Source: Hemibagrus wyckioides
Taxonomy: Eukaryota > Chordata > Actinopteri > Siluriformes > Bagridae
NCBI RefSeq assembly: GCF_019097595.1
Contig: NC_080734.1
Location: 12,315,892 to 12,379,891, forward strand
DNA: 64,000 nucleotides
Reading direction: 5' to 3'
Numbering within the stretch: position 1 is the first letter of the stretch; the number at the start of each line of letters is the position of its first letter. The notes below the pieces were generated by a model. That model was not told the origin of the DNA. It made no database searches and was given only the letters and a program-made list of their open reading frames with translations. Position numbers and translations under genes: made by a program. This document shows, piece after piece, positions 13,370 to 59,900 of this stretch.

Positions 13370-16300
13370 CATCTGATATTTAAAACAGGCTTGCCAATAT
13401 AACTAAGCTTGCCAATAGAACTCATTTAAGATGTGATCATTAGTTAGAAATAATAGGCAGAACATTTAGTGGATTTAAATATTTATTTGCTAAAACTCAC
13501 CCTGTAATCAATATTGTTCCTGATTACGCTCCATTATCAGTGTAGTGAGATTAGTGTAATGGTCTCTGCCCTTTGTTCCAAAGCCATCTAAACACACACG
13601 AAAACATGATACGACGGATTTAATCCCTGTATAATGCTACAGCAACGTACGCTGTACAGAAAGCATTGTTTTATTGACTGCACAGTGAACCATCAAGTCA
13701 CAATACAGGGGGTGTGGTTATGGCAAGATAACTGTGAATATATCATATTTAGATTGGGTAATTGGAGAAATGGTTGTGGAGAGCGGTTTGGATGCAGAAT
13801 TAATGTTAAACTCCACCTAAATCATCCCACACCACCACAGATTTTGTTTTACAGCCCAAGCAAAAATTACATGCACAATGCACAAAAGTAGCCTAGCTGG
13901 GGGAAAAAAAAAACCCTTTGCATTTTAGTCTGTACACTGCAGAAAAAATCTTAGCAAGGAAAATATCTCAAATATAAACAAATTCAATCATTGTTATTTT
14001 ATTAAGCCTATTTCTGGATGTTTTACCCATTTCAAGATTATCTTATTTTGCTCATTTCATGTGTTTGTAGAAAAAAGCATGATTATCTGCCTATAGTATA
14101 TGATAATAGATAATATGCCTTGAAATAGGCCTGTTTGTTACAGTATATACTAAACTCATAATGAAAAATCGCAGCTAACATTTCTTTTTGTCCAGTATAT
14201 CATTACTTGCTAAGATGTTTTGCAGTGTAATATAAATGATTATGTTAACAAAAGACTTTATTTAATGATATTTAAGTTATTGAGCTGTGTGTCACATGAG
14301 ATCCGCTGGCAAGCTTTGAGGTTTACAGATTAGAAAACAGGCATCGATACATCATGGAGTCTAACAATGAAGCAATCAGAAAGCTGCATTGTCAATACTA
14401 TTTCATTCTGATGTTATCTCCAGTATGGAGAGATGAGCTCATGTTCTTTCTAGCTAGGTGGAGGTAATATATTTCATGGCTGAATAAGCCTGCAGCAGTG
14501 AAGGTTGTGCGGTAATTATTTTTAGAAGTGTTAATCTTCAGCTCCCACGGCAGCACTGAGTAGGAGAGGGGATCTCTCACAAGCATAGGCTCTCTGAGGT
14601 CTTCTGTTTGTTCAAAGGAATGGCAAGAAGGCTATGAAAGAGGCCATTCTAGTCCCAGGAGACTCTGCTCCCCTCCCTTTCCCACAAGCTCTCATGCTTA
14701 TAAAAGCAGCCCTTAAATTTCACACAGACAACGAGCCTGCATCCACCATAGCACCGATTACAGAACATCACTTTACTTGACTGTTAAAGGACAAATGGGT
14801 TTAAATTGGCAATAATTTGCATCAGCAGTAAGAAGATTTGTGGCTTCCCATTTAGCTAGATGCGCCACTGGAGAGATAAATGCCAGGTATCATTTTAAAA
14901 GAATAAATGTAAATGATGCCTATGGATGGATAAATGCAACCGTGGAATATGGTGTTGAACAGATTAGGGTATTAACATTACTGCTGGAAGCTATGATGTC
15001 AATTAAGGATTGATTAATTCATGCACATGAGGAGGGCAGGTCATTGTTCCTTCTGCTCATTATCAGTATTAAAATGCTGCAAACTTTAGCACGCTGTGTG
15101 ACAGTCTCAAATCGGTCCCATAAGGGCGCATAAATAAAACATGAGTATCAGGGGCGAGAGCTTCGCTTGAAATCCGACAAGGAGCTCCTTAGCTCTTGGG
15201 CTATGATTCAGTCAGCTGCAGATAAACAGAGCTCATCCTGTTCGTAAAGGGTCAGTAATTACTACTCCTGCCATATGGTGCACTGCCACTTTAGCACTGA
15301 TATACCGAGGCCAAGGTAATGAGAGTTTCAGTTTAATTACCCTCATATAGGAGAAGAGTCAACCACTTAAGATACTCCTGAATAAAAGCTTGCTGTCCTC
15401 CTTTGTCCAAGACCAAAAATATAGGCGATATTTACCTTTTCAACAGATGCAGTCAGCTAATCAATACTTAATGCTATACAGATAACATGTCTGTATTGTT
15501 CCATAAGTTTTGCTCTTTATTTTAAAAAGTAATAAAGTTTTGTTTTGTTTTGTTTTGTTTTGTTTTCCTTTTCTGCAGGTGCCTTTTCACTGGGTCATTG
15601 TATAGTTAATATTTCTTGGAACATTTTTCTGAAACAAAAGAAATGCTCTGTTGTAGGATTTTACATAAAATTGTTAATGGGACAACCACAGAGTCGTAGA
15701 TGAAACACTTTTCTAAGAGACTTCTAAGAGTACGTACAAGCCGAATCTCTGCACGTCAACTCTGCAAACATACAAAGAATGTGATTCTATTTTGTCACAT
15801 AAAAAGCATCAACTTTGTCTTTCTTGCATTATTGATTTTCCAATTAAATGTCTACAATGAGGGCAGAAAATAAATGGTTTTCATGTGTCCAGTGACTGGA
15901 CTTTGCATTCCTATGGAGTAGGATTATAAACAGAATTATAATATATGCAGAGGCAATTTCAAGCATATGCATTATTAATGCAGGAAAATGTGCTCTGAAT
16001 GAACATCCTTGTTAATATTGAATGTGATTACTCCTTCTGGGAAAGTGCTGTCTAGAATACAGTAGAGTAATTGAAATGGTAAAGCCTAAAGAACACTCAC
16101 GACTAGACTAACATGGCCTGCCATAGAACTCAGGTGAAACTGTTCGAATGTCCTATGGAAAATGTGAATTGATTCGAAAACAATGGTCCTTTCAATATTC
16201 TGTATTAATTCAGCACTGGTGTTGTAGTGCGCTACCTCAGTGCAATTTCCTTCCTTTCTCCTAAATGCCATTTTGATATTACTTTTGATACAAAAGATAA

Positions 16301-17505
16301 TCGCAAATTGTTCGGTCTTTAACATCACCGATCTACATTTTATGAGCAATTTCAGAAATTATACCTAGGATTTAATTAAGGTTCAATCTACACTGTCTCA
16401 CTAACCAAATGATCTGTTTTATGATTTAACCCTGACATTTGGATTTCATGATCCTTAGCATACAATTTCCTCTAACCTGATGATGATAAGCTTTTGATAC
16501 ATTATGCCTTTTGTGATTGCTTGGCATTCGAATAAATCCAATGATCACACAAAAGTAAATGTTCAGTAAAGCATCTCTCCTCAGCGAAATGACAGACAAT
16601 CATCCTCTTATCAATACATTAATCAATCATGGGCACATGCATGATTTTTTTCCGCTCTCTCCACACCTCCATGGAATTCAAGGGGATCTGCACGCAGCCC
16701 TTCATGACTTTGTTACCTTGGCAACATATTTCTGCATAACTATATGTGAAATGCAGGCTTTGCTTGCTGCAAAGACACACAGGATTCTTCATGTCTGGAG
16801 CGCTGTGAAATCACATCACCTGCTGTTATCACACCGCCAACAGATGCATGTGCACGGACATACAAATACATATACACATAACCATGCAAATATACACAAA
16901 CATGCAGTGCATTTTTACTTAGATCTGCATGAACTCTACTAAATAAAATATTCACTTTTGAATATTTTATTAATAACAAAGCATAACAAAGCATATCTAC
17001 TATAACGGCATGAAGGCAAACAAACAGCTCGGCCTAAACCCACTTTTCCATTTCATTATGGTGACAAACTGCGGTGGCATATGCCCAGAAACATGATGAA
17101 GCAGGCAGAGGATTTGGCTTGAGGGGAAATGCTTAATGAACAGGCAGAAAACACCCATGTTTTTGGTGCTTACTCTGGGCAGGAGGCCTGGCTGCATGAG
17201 AAGTGGAACATTTGCTCCCCGCCACCTTTCACAATCGCAACATCGCTCCAAACCTAAACAAACACACGAGCAGTCGACTCCTCCCAGTGATATTGTGAAT
17301 TCCACACACATGCATGACACACAAACATGCTTCCGTTCTCTGCACACATGGCACCCGCTGTTGGCAGCTCCTTCACAGACAATAGGAAATTTGTGTTGCA
17401 GTAGATTTCACGTGAAAGATTTAATGTCAGGATCTAAATTCACACCCACAGACCTGACAAGGCTTAAAACAGATTTGCGTGAATTATGAGGTACATAAAC
17501 AAATA
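13370..17505. other. Intergenic region downstream of LRFN5
   Basis: No coding exon recognised. It holds a (TTTTG)n repeat at 15537-15566. At about 14870-15310 there is a comparatively complex, repeat-free stretch rich in AATTAA/TTAATTA homeodomain-like cores, which might be a conserved non-coding element. Short open frames show no domain, codon pattern or splice support. Confidence 0.5.
15537..15566. repeat. (TTTTG)n microsatellite
   Basis: About six copies of a TTTTG pentamer, with flanking T runs. Confidence 0.9.
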
Positions 17506-18350
17506 CAGTGATCAGCCATAACATTAAAACGACCTACCTAATATAGTGTAGGTACCCTTGTGATGCCATAAAAGCTCTGTCCCGTTGACGCACAGACTAC
17601 ACAAGCGCTCTGAAGCTGTGCTCTGCTGTGGTATCTGGCACTAAGACAATAGCAGCAGATCTTTAAAATCAGTAAGTTGTGAGGTGAGTTCTCTATGGAA
17701 CAGAGTTGTTTGTGTTGTTTGTGTGGCACATCCCAGCCCTATCAGACTGAGATATAGGAAATTTGTGAGCCAAGACAACACCTTGAATTCATTGTCTTGT
17801 ACCTCAAACTGTTGGCAGGGAGCATGGCAGGTAGCATTTTCCTGGTGAAAGAAGCCACTGACATTAGGGATGGCACTGGCATGAAGGAGTGTAATTGGTC
17901 TGCAACAATGTGTAGGTCAGTTCCACATGTCAAAGTAACAGCCACATGAATGCCAGGACAGAAGGTTTCCCATCAGAACATTGCCCAGAACATCACACTT
18001 ACCTTCTTCCCATGACGCAACATGGTGCCATCACTTCTGTAGTTAATCCATGCACATGCACCTGGCTATCCACAAGATCTAAAAGAAAATGTGATTCATC
18101 AGACTAGGCCACCTAGTCTGGAGATGACCCACTTGTCTAGCCGTCATTATTTGGCACTTATCCGAGTTACTCAGCTCCTTATGCTTGCCCATTTTTCCTT
18201 CTTCTAACACATTAGCTTTGAGAACTGACTGTTCACTTCCTGCCTAAAATATCCCACCCCTTGACAGGTGCCAGTGTAACAAGATAATCAATGTTATTTA
18301 CTTCACCTGTCAGTAGTTTTAATGTTTTCTGTTTAATGGTTTGGCTTTCT
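17506..18350 (-). mobile_element. Degenerate Tc1-like element
   Basis: Starts after TA with CAGTGATCAGCCATAACATT and ends in a decayed complement (TTTTAATGTTTTCTGTTTAATG). Interior text such as TGGTATCTGGCACTAAGAC, CACATGAATGCCAGGACAG and GTGATTCATCAGACTAGGCC matches the minus-strand transposase region of a common fish Tc1 family as I recall it. At about 845 bp it is shorter than a full element, and no long open frame survives. Confidence 0.7.
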
Positions 18351-18765
18351 ACATTACCACCATTATTAATCATTACTGTCAGGTACTACAAAGATATCTG
18401 TGCTTTCTAGCCTTCAGGCACAAGAGCGGAAAAACAAAAGAAGATGAGAATCAATATGGTGGGTATACCACAAACAATGGTTAATGGATTTATCATGGGC
18501 ATTTCTTCTCATATAATTTAACATATCCCAATTTTCCAATCATGCCTGGTTACAGAATAAAAGGGACTTTAATAAAGAGTCACTGTTGATAATGTAATGT
18601 AATGCAAAAGATTTAATCTGTTCAGTCTGTTGAGTACACACAATAAAGTATACAATGGATTGTCTAGTGCATAAATGGACCGATTATAAAGAGTACAATC
18701 AAACAATTTTACATAATCTTACAAGCTCCTTACTAGTGTTTATCCTCAAATGTTAACCATTATGT

Positions 18766-19010
18766 TATTCAATTCAATTCAGTTTTATTTGTATAGTGCT
18801 TCTAACTGTGCACATCGTCACAAAGCAGCTTCACAGGAATATAAAAACACAGAATGAATATTATCAAGTTTCACATTTTAATTTATATTTATCCCTAATG
18901 AGCAAGCCAGAGGCAACAGTGGCAAGGAAAAACTCCCTGAGAGGATTGCTCTGTCTCTAGAGTAGTGATGAATCATAAAACTTGGACAGCATGGGCCTGT
19001 ATTGTTCCAG
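18766..19010. repeat. Teleost interspersed repeat of unassigned class
   Basis: Contains ATTCAATTCAATTCAGTTTT, ATTTGTATAGTGCTT, CACAAAGCAGCTTCACAG and GCCAGAGGCAACAGTGGCAAG. I recognise these phrases as a very common dispersed repeat in fish genomes but cannot assign its class with confidence. No protein is encoded. Confidence 0.6.
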
Positions 19011-19984
19011 GTCTGAGTGAGATAGTATACCTATCTAAAGAACAACAAATATGCATGACAGAAGCAGTGAAGCCTGGTTAGAAATATCTCTTCCCTTATT
19101 TCTGGAATGAACTCACTGTTCAACCTTGTATAAATATACAGCTCTATTCTTATGTGTTCATGTTGAATTTTGAATACTGTAACCTACATAAAACAAAACA
19201 TGTTCAGATTAAAATGTATTGAATGTGAAAGAAAAAAGAGAACAATTTGGGCATAATTATAAGGAAATGATGATCTATCATTCTTTAAAGCCATAACATT
19301 TTGGGGTACAAGATTTTTAAACTCTTCCCACTGTGGTGGACTTGGCCATTTGTATTTAATCTAAATCCTAATAAAGGAATACATAAAGAGGCTGATGAAT
19401 AATAATGTAATTTTTTAACAAAATCTGTTCTGTGATGTCAAATGTCACAATAAATGTTATTTTTTTTTACGTAAAACAAAACTGTACTGACGGGGTCTGC
19501 TTTTTTAAGTAGTTAAAAGGGTTCTTGGTTGCAAAAAAAAAAACGAACCCTTACTGTTCTCCAGCTCTCACATTTCCCAAAAACCTGAGACTGAGAATTT
19601 ACTGTATGAGTGAACATAGTGCATTACAAAAAATTAATCAGATGTTTAAACATTACATGAAATATTTAAACTCACTGCATATTCTGACCTCTATTGAATC
19701 TCTTAAATGCCACATTAAGTGTCACATTTTGTCTGTGATGTTATAATAGAATTGTGCCTTTCACCTGACTGATTCTTCAGCCTAATCAGGCAAGTAATTT
19801 ACACACAGCTAATATATGCCACTAGTTTTAATAAATGTACAGTTCAAGTAAAGTGAACAAACACTGGAGGAAAAAAAAATCCCCATTGTCATTATGGTGG
19901 CTCGTGATAAACAGTAATGAAATGGGAATGACTGAAATCTTTTAATTAAGGGAACAAAACACTAGTAGGGACTCATATTATTAT

Positions 19985-20285
19985 TTATTTATTCATTCTC
20001 AGTAACCATTTTATCCTTACTAGGGTCATTGTGGATCCATAGCCTATCATGGGCACAGGGCAGGATTATTCACATGTATGGTATTCCAGACCTTCACCAG
20101 GCACCATTCACACAATTTTGCACACACACACATTCACACCAATGAGCAATTTAGCTCCTGTCTGCAGGTTTTTGTACAATGGGAGAACAGAAAACCCATA
20201 TAAAAACACGGGGAGAACATTTGAAACTCCACACAGACAGTAGCCCGTTAATGCTAGCCACTGCGCCATCGTGCCACCCACTCAG
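19985..20285 (-). repeat. DANA/Mermaid-type SINE, reverse orientation
   Basis: Reading the minus strand gives GGTGGCACGATGGCGCAGTG, an A-box-like start, followed by a B-box-like segment, TCTGTGTGGAGTTTC and a tail ending near AGGATAAAATGG. The same layout occurs on the plus strand at 40721-41034. Moderately diverged. Confidence 0.6.
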
Positions 20286-20983
20286 TATCATGCGTTATTT
20301 TATATAATCAGTGAATGAATCATCATAGTAGGTCAGGACCATGGACAGTGCATTAATAAGTCTCAGTCTATAATCAGAGGAACTGGATGGACTTGGTGTT
20401 GAAATCAAAATATCCCTTTAAAAATTTAATAACATTATATTATAATATAAAAGCAGTGATATTGATCAAAAGAGACTCGAGCTGCAATGTTAAGTAATGG
20501 CACAGAAACAGCTCTCTGTGAACAGCAATCTCTCATCTCCCATCACAGACACACTGACACAGACAAGATTTTTTTTTTTTAGGAATAATGAGGAAATCAT
20601 TAATGGAAACAAGGGTATGACTCACCTCTTTATATCGTGACCACAAGAGGTCAGCATATGTTCGAAGTCAGTAATAAAAACACACTTTTGACTCAAGCCA
20701 GATCAAACACTAATAAGGCCTACAGTAAAGCTCTGCTGTTTAAATGATCTTTATACACTATACATCTGCATTAACATACAGCAAGAGTGCACTAGTATAC
20801 CGTTCACATTATAGGTTTGCCTTCCAGCAGTCATATAATCAAGCACAGAGAAAACACTGAGGCATTTGTGTTTTTAATTGTAGACTGAAATACATGACAA
20901 TGTAATTATTAACAAAGAATATTCCATGATTTAGGCCTTTACAATACATTACAAACAAAGAAAAATGAACTCTCATGTTGTGG

Positions 20984-20989
20984 TTTATT
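20984..20989 (-). terminator. yy1: Candidate YY1 polyadenylation signal
   Basis: AATAAA on the minus strand, about 840 nt past the YY1 stop codon. The intervening 3' UTR has no competing gene. Other AATAAA-like variants nearby are possible. Confidence 0.45.
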
Positions 20990-21831
20990 GTGAGACATGG
21001 GTCAATATATGGGTTTCAAAGTGAATTAATGTTTCCTTGCCATGTGAGACAATGTGACAAAAGAGAAAGCAACTGATGACAGAATGCTTTAAAGTAGTAA
21101 ACACTTGAAATCACACTGTTGTCCATTTCTACATGAGCTTCATACAGCCATACAATACACGTATACAAGATTATTCAATGGTTAGATTACAACCAAAGAG
21201 AAAATGAAAAACAAAAAAAAAGATAACTTTTTACATAAAATACTTTTGAAGTATTGTCTTACAGTAACTATAATCAACCCTTTCAATAACACGCCCTAAG
21301 CAAATCCTTAAGTCCTCAGGGATAAAGAATAATCACAAGGTTGCATTACTAAGTACATTCCAAAAATAAGTGTACAATATGCACACTTGGAAAAATACAA
21401 AATTAAAAGCTATATCTATGCAGACTGGTGAACTTTATGTAATAGTGAAAAGAAATGGAGCCAAAATGTTCTTGTTCCTTACTGTGGTAAAAAGCAACGT
21501 CTACAGATGAGTGTCCATGAGTTCCATCATTCTGCTGGCTGCAGTAAGCCATCACAACGTGGGATGGGCAGCTGGGCCGGACACGGCCGTGCTCTGCTCC
21601 TCAGTAAGGGCCACACGCTTAGCGGGCTGATTCAAGAATACAGGGGTTACCAATGTTTCACTGTGTGTCTTTTACAATATGTCATAATTAAACCCCAAGT
21701 CCTTTGGGTCATCATTTCTGCACTCCTTAGGAGAACTACAGAAGAGCACAGTTCATACCTCCAGTGTTTTAAGTTGCTGTCACGTTGAGGCTGGATTCAG
21801 GTGTAAAAGGAAAAATGCAGTACAGAGCTGC
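20990..21831 (-). other. yy1: YY1 3' untranslated region (inferred)
   Basis: Sequence between the YY1 stop and the candidate poly(A) signal. It includes a GC-richer patch near 21540-21640 that has an accidental plus-strand open frame without domain support. Confidence 0.45.
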
Positions 21832-30789
<8,958 letters not shown>

Positions 30790-31209
30790 TCAGCAAATCC
30801 TATTAGGGAACCTAGAAAAAATGTCTTTTTTTAAATTTATTATATATATTCATGAATCGAGTGGTGATTATTTAATTTCGTCACTGAGTGAAAATGAGTA
30901 CAATGTACAAAGTACAATCAGTAAAACCTCAGGAGAAGCATACAGATGTCTCGTGCATGTTTTATCAGTCTCTTGTATTTGAAAAAGGTCTGCAGTTTTA
31001 TTATTAAGTGTAAAATAAAAAACAGTGCTAACTGGGTTATGGCCTCTAGAGGACGCGCTTGAAGTGTACAAATCTCTCAAATTAATCATACCACCTAATT
31101 AATGCAAGACATTTTCACAATTTTATTTCATGTACTTGAAAGCACGTGGTCAGAAAAGGGGAAATTTCAAAACAAACTGTCTCACTGTACCCTTTTAACC
31201 AATAAACAT

Positions 31210-31215
31210 TTTATT
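31210..31215 (-). terminator. evl: Candidate EVL polyadenylation signal
   Basis: AATAAA on the minus strand, about 665 nt beyond the EVL stop. The YY1 promoter palindrome lies about 510 bp further on, so the two genes are closely tandem. Confidence 0.45.
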
Positions 31216-31472
31216 AACAACATGATCACAAATACTCTGGTGTAGTGATTTTTTTTTTTGTAAGATCGCAATATCCAAAAGTCTCCTGTCCCCCAGTGTC
31301 ATGTTCCACCTTCCTGTCAGTGGTTACACATCTGTGTTGCCAAAAGGAGTTTAAAAAATATTTTTACAAAATCATGGTGAGAAACAAATATTTTTTTTTT
31401 TAACACAAATAAAGGAAAATAAAAGTCAAACAATATAAAAGGCTGAGACATGGACATGGGCAATATTCAGTC

Positions 31473-31513
<41 letters not shown>

Positions 31514-31879
31514 GATTACTAAATAAATACCTACTACCACCTAAATAATCACAAATACCAATAATAATAATAATAATAATAATCCACAAAAGGGAAGAAA
31601 CAGAACAAATTCCTATAAAGACATTAAAGACTTGAAAAGGTCGTTGCCAAATATAAATTTAATCCAGAAAACAGAGAAGTCAGTGCAAATGTCTTCCATC
31701 CGTTTTTTTTTTTTTTTTTATATCTGAGGGGTACCACAATGTAGACTACATATTAGAGCAAACGGATACATTTGCTTTAACATGGCGGTAACGTTGCTGG
31801 GTGTCGTCCCCTCTTCAGCTACAGCAGTTCCTGCCAGGGGTCTGGGCTCATAAAAGAGGGGTCACATGAGGCTGGGAGA
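31216..31879 (-). other. evl: EVL 3' untranslated region (inferred)
   Basis: Follows the TAA ending at 31880. It contains an (ATT)n tract (31474-31513), an (AAT)n tract (31560-31583) and a poly(T) run near 31704-31720. Confidence 0.5.
31474..31583. repeat. (ATT)n and (AAT)n microsatellites in the EVL 3' UTR
   Basis: A plus-strand run of about thirteen ATT and, 47 bp later, about eight AAT. As inverted complements they could pair in the transcript. Confidence 0.9.
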
Positions 31880-56445
<24,566 letters not shown>

Positions 56446-56960
56446 TGTTTTGTTTCATAGCAGAGGAACGTTCGCTTGTTCTCTCGCTCAGTGGGCTGTA
56501 AGCTGGGCTGCTCCTCCCCTCAGTGTAGCATTCTTTAACGGTTCAAAGACAGAAAGAGCAACAGCATCTTGTCCAAGCAGGAGTTGAACAAAGGGCAAAG
56601 CAAGGTGCTTGGTTCTCGCTTCACCTTCCATCACACACACACATATCCACATCGAAGACACTCAGCTGAGCAATGACCCTGGAAGGGATTTGGTTTGAAA
56701 AAATAGAATCAAGCAATGAAATGCTGAGATGTTCTTAGAGAAAAGAAAAAGACTGAATCAATCCTGGCAGAGTATCACACCAGAAAAGCACTGTAATAAA
56801 AAAAAGTAGTAGAATAAAAAGGGGAAAAAAGGAAAAAGAGAGCTCTCCGCTGAGAGGATGAAATGAAGTGATTCTGTATGAGGCATCCCCCTCCGACTGT
56901 TTCTCGCCTCATCCACTGGATTAGTTCCCTCCCACAACCCTCCATCTCTCCATCCCTCCT
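56446..56960 (-). promoter_or_regulatory. evl: Inferred 5' flank of the EVL leader exon
   Basis: On the minus strand an in-frame TGA lies 12 nt before the ATG at 56445 and the context AAAACAATGG is favourable, so translation could start there. The flank is not CpG-rich, unlike the YY1 and LRFN5 promoters, which would fit a tissue-restricted promoter. No TATA box or start site can be fixed. Confidence 0.35.
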
Positions 56961-59900
56961 TACTTCCAGCTGTGATTAAAAAAAAATACTCTTAAAACCC
57001 CCAGTTTTCTGTTACAGCTACTACTATTGCTTGGTCCTTTTCTCCTCTATGTTCCTCCTTTCCTTTTGCTTCTCAATATTTTACTTTCCCTTTTTCTTAC
57101 TCTCATTTTCTCTCTCTCTCTCTTTAACTTGCTGGATATTTACTGTCTATGCCACATGATGCACTTGATTTTACTGTAAATGCTTGGTTTTAGGTCCCTA
57201 AGCAGAGCTTGTGCCCTGACGTCTCCAGAGCCTCCAGTAAACCACTATCATCTTCTCTGAGACATGACATTCAGTCATGACCTCCATCATTTATTCTGAT
57301 CTGGACATGGTAATATAGTAATAAAGGGATACTACATTAATAATGATGGTATGACCATTAAAAACACCATGCATGCTCCATGAATGGGATTTCCCTTTTC
57401 TTATCATTTCTTAAGCAAGGTTTGTGTTGAGGTACAGGTGAGGCATCGTCATTATGCGTTAAAAATTTCTACATTTTATAAAAATGGGTCATTTTGGGGT
57501 TTTTTCTATGATTACAGTGTGTAACACAGACAGGACATCAGCAAGAACTAAATGATTTTAAATGTCTGTTTAAATCAGCAACTAACATTGGCAGTCCATG
57601 GTTCATAGATAGCTAGACAATAAATATCCCTCTTGTTGATAATAAAACAACTATTGTGCAAATACTTCTATCAAGAATGTCATGTTTCATACATTTACCA
57701 GGTCATAGAGTATGCATTTAGTCATGACACTAGATATAGATATACTCGAGATATAGATATAAAGGAACAGTAGAGGCTCTTATGTAGAGGGAGCAAGCAG
57801 CCCTTCCCCCATCATCATCATCATCCCCTCCAGCAGGTTCCTGCATGGCTGCAGACTGCATTTTAATCCTTAAAGGGAAACACGCCCCTTTAAGTGGAGC
57901 TCAGCCAAGAGTCAACTGTAACCTGCACAACTATTAGCACACCGCAGAGATCATGACACTGTGTTGGACGCCCAACCAAGACACATGGGCACAACCACCC
58001 ATGATGACCACAGAGGGTGGGTGGGTGGGGGTGGAGTTGAGAATGGAGTATACAGGCTAATGAAATGAAGAAAGGTAATGGATTATGCATATGGATGAAG
58101 GGGGAGCTATTGAACATAATTCATGTATAGCTCAGGAGAGTGCAAACAGAAACATTTTATAGACATCAAGCAAAGTGGAGAATTGGCTGACGGTAAAATT
58201 GGCAGAGAGACAAGAAGAGAGGTTGGATGGATGGATGGATGGAGATTGACAGCTGGCTCCAAGGCGGAGCAGTTTCCTTAGACTTTTTACAGCCATTTGT
58301 TGGCATGGTCTTCCATTAGGGGAAGTGGATTATATGTTTAATGTCATCAGAGACTAGGTTCAAAAGGCACTAGAACTCTACACTATACTTTAACATGCGC
58401 ATGCTAAATACCTGCTGTGTTCAAATTGCTGCATGGCATAATTTCACCAATTTCAACTCACACACTGTTATAATGAGCATCTAATTAAAATGACGCTGTG
58501 CAAATCGCCCCTACAATTAAACTTTATAGTTAAAAACCTGCACTGTAAGCGGAACACATAAAAGAGGCATCTATTTCTGACTAGTTTTATGAGACCACTT
58601 TTAGACACCATCTAGTGCTATGTGGTGATATTGAGATATAACCTGCTTAAACAACAATAACATTTCATCCCAATTTCCCAGCCTCGGTCTCTGTGTCCAT
58701 GGCCACATCGCAAGTGCAAAAATAAGGAATTGCGGCAGTGTATAATCTTGATATTTTCCTGATTTATGAGCACAGGCAGTAATCTTGCAAAGTGAAGTAT
58801 ACTTGTAAAAAATAGGTTCAAATGAATATCTATCAATAGGCGCTGTTAAATGTGCTGTTATGACATTCACTCAAATCAGCTTCTTTCATTCACTTAAAAT
58901 GAGCGAGTGCATGCCAGCAGCTCAGAAACCGAACACAAGAGTAACATTTTACCCTTGATCTGCCCTAATGTGGGGTATTAATACAATATTGAAATGATAT
59001 TCTAATGATATTCTGCTGCAGTTTTGTTTCAATATATCACAGGGCAAATTGGGCCTGGTGATACGAAGTGTGAATAGAAGAAGTCTAGTTTTCTATGGCT
59101 GGCACATGATATCAGGAATCATATTTATATTAAACGTAACCTTGCATCACCTCAAACACTGAAAATTTATTTGAAGCCACTGGGTAATAATAAGGCCAAA
59201 ATTAATTTGAAAATCGATTAAACTCTCCGTTGCGGTGCTTTACCCAATGCTCAGCAGGTACAGTGCTTCTAACCTCGCCAATGGCAGCTAGCCATGAAGG
59301 AAAAAAAGTCTCCTACACTCTCACTGTATAAGATTAGACGGAGGGTGATAGACAGAGAGCAGAATACAGACAGAGAGAGAATGAGAGGTTCGGAGATTAA
59401 AAGGATGCTGCTCAATCCTCCCCCTCCTCAAATATCCATCTCTCTCTCTCTCTGTCTCACACACACAGAGAATGCAATGATTACACCTACACCTCACCCT
59501 GACATTAACTTCAAATTCAAGGAAATGATTCTTTTATTTATTTTTCCATTTTAATTTTTTGCTCAAAATCACATTTCTATAGGAATTAAAATGTGGAATT
59601 GGTGGATTGTTAACAGCCCAGTGTTCACTGGATAGGTTTCAGATACATCATGGATTATCAAGTTACCAAATCAGTAATTTAGCCAAATGAAGCATTGAAG
59701 CATTACCCAAATGAGCCCAGGTTACCATAAATATAAAAAAAAAGAGCAAAGAGTAAATCTGCTTTACTTATGGTTAGACTACAGTAGAATTCTCCTTGGA
59801 TTAAATTAACGTAATGTATCTGCTCAAGTGTATCTCTGACAAACCTGTCTTAACATGTGTCTCTCAATATCCGTCTAACAAAACCAACAGAGTGCCAATT

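Noticed and set aside
16559..17489. Open frames of 115-127 aa downstream of LRFN5
   Set aside because: His/Thr-rich or Cys-rich translations of CA-rich sequence; no domains and overlapping frames on both strands.
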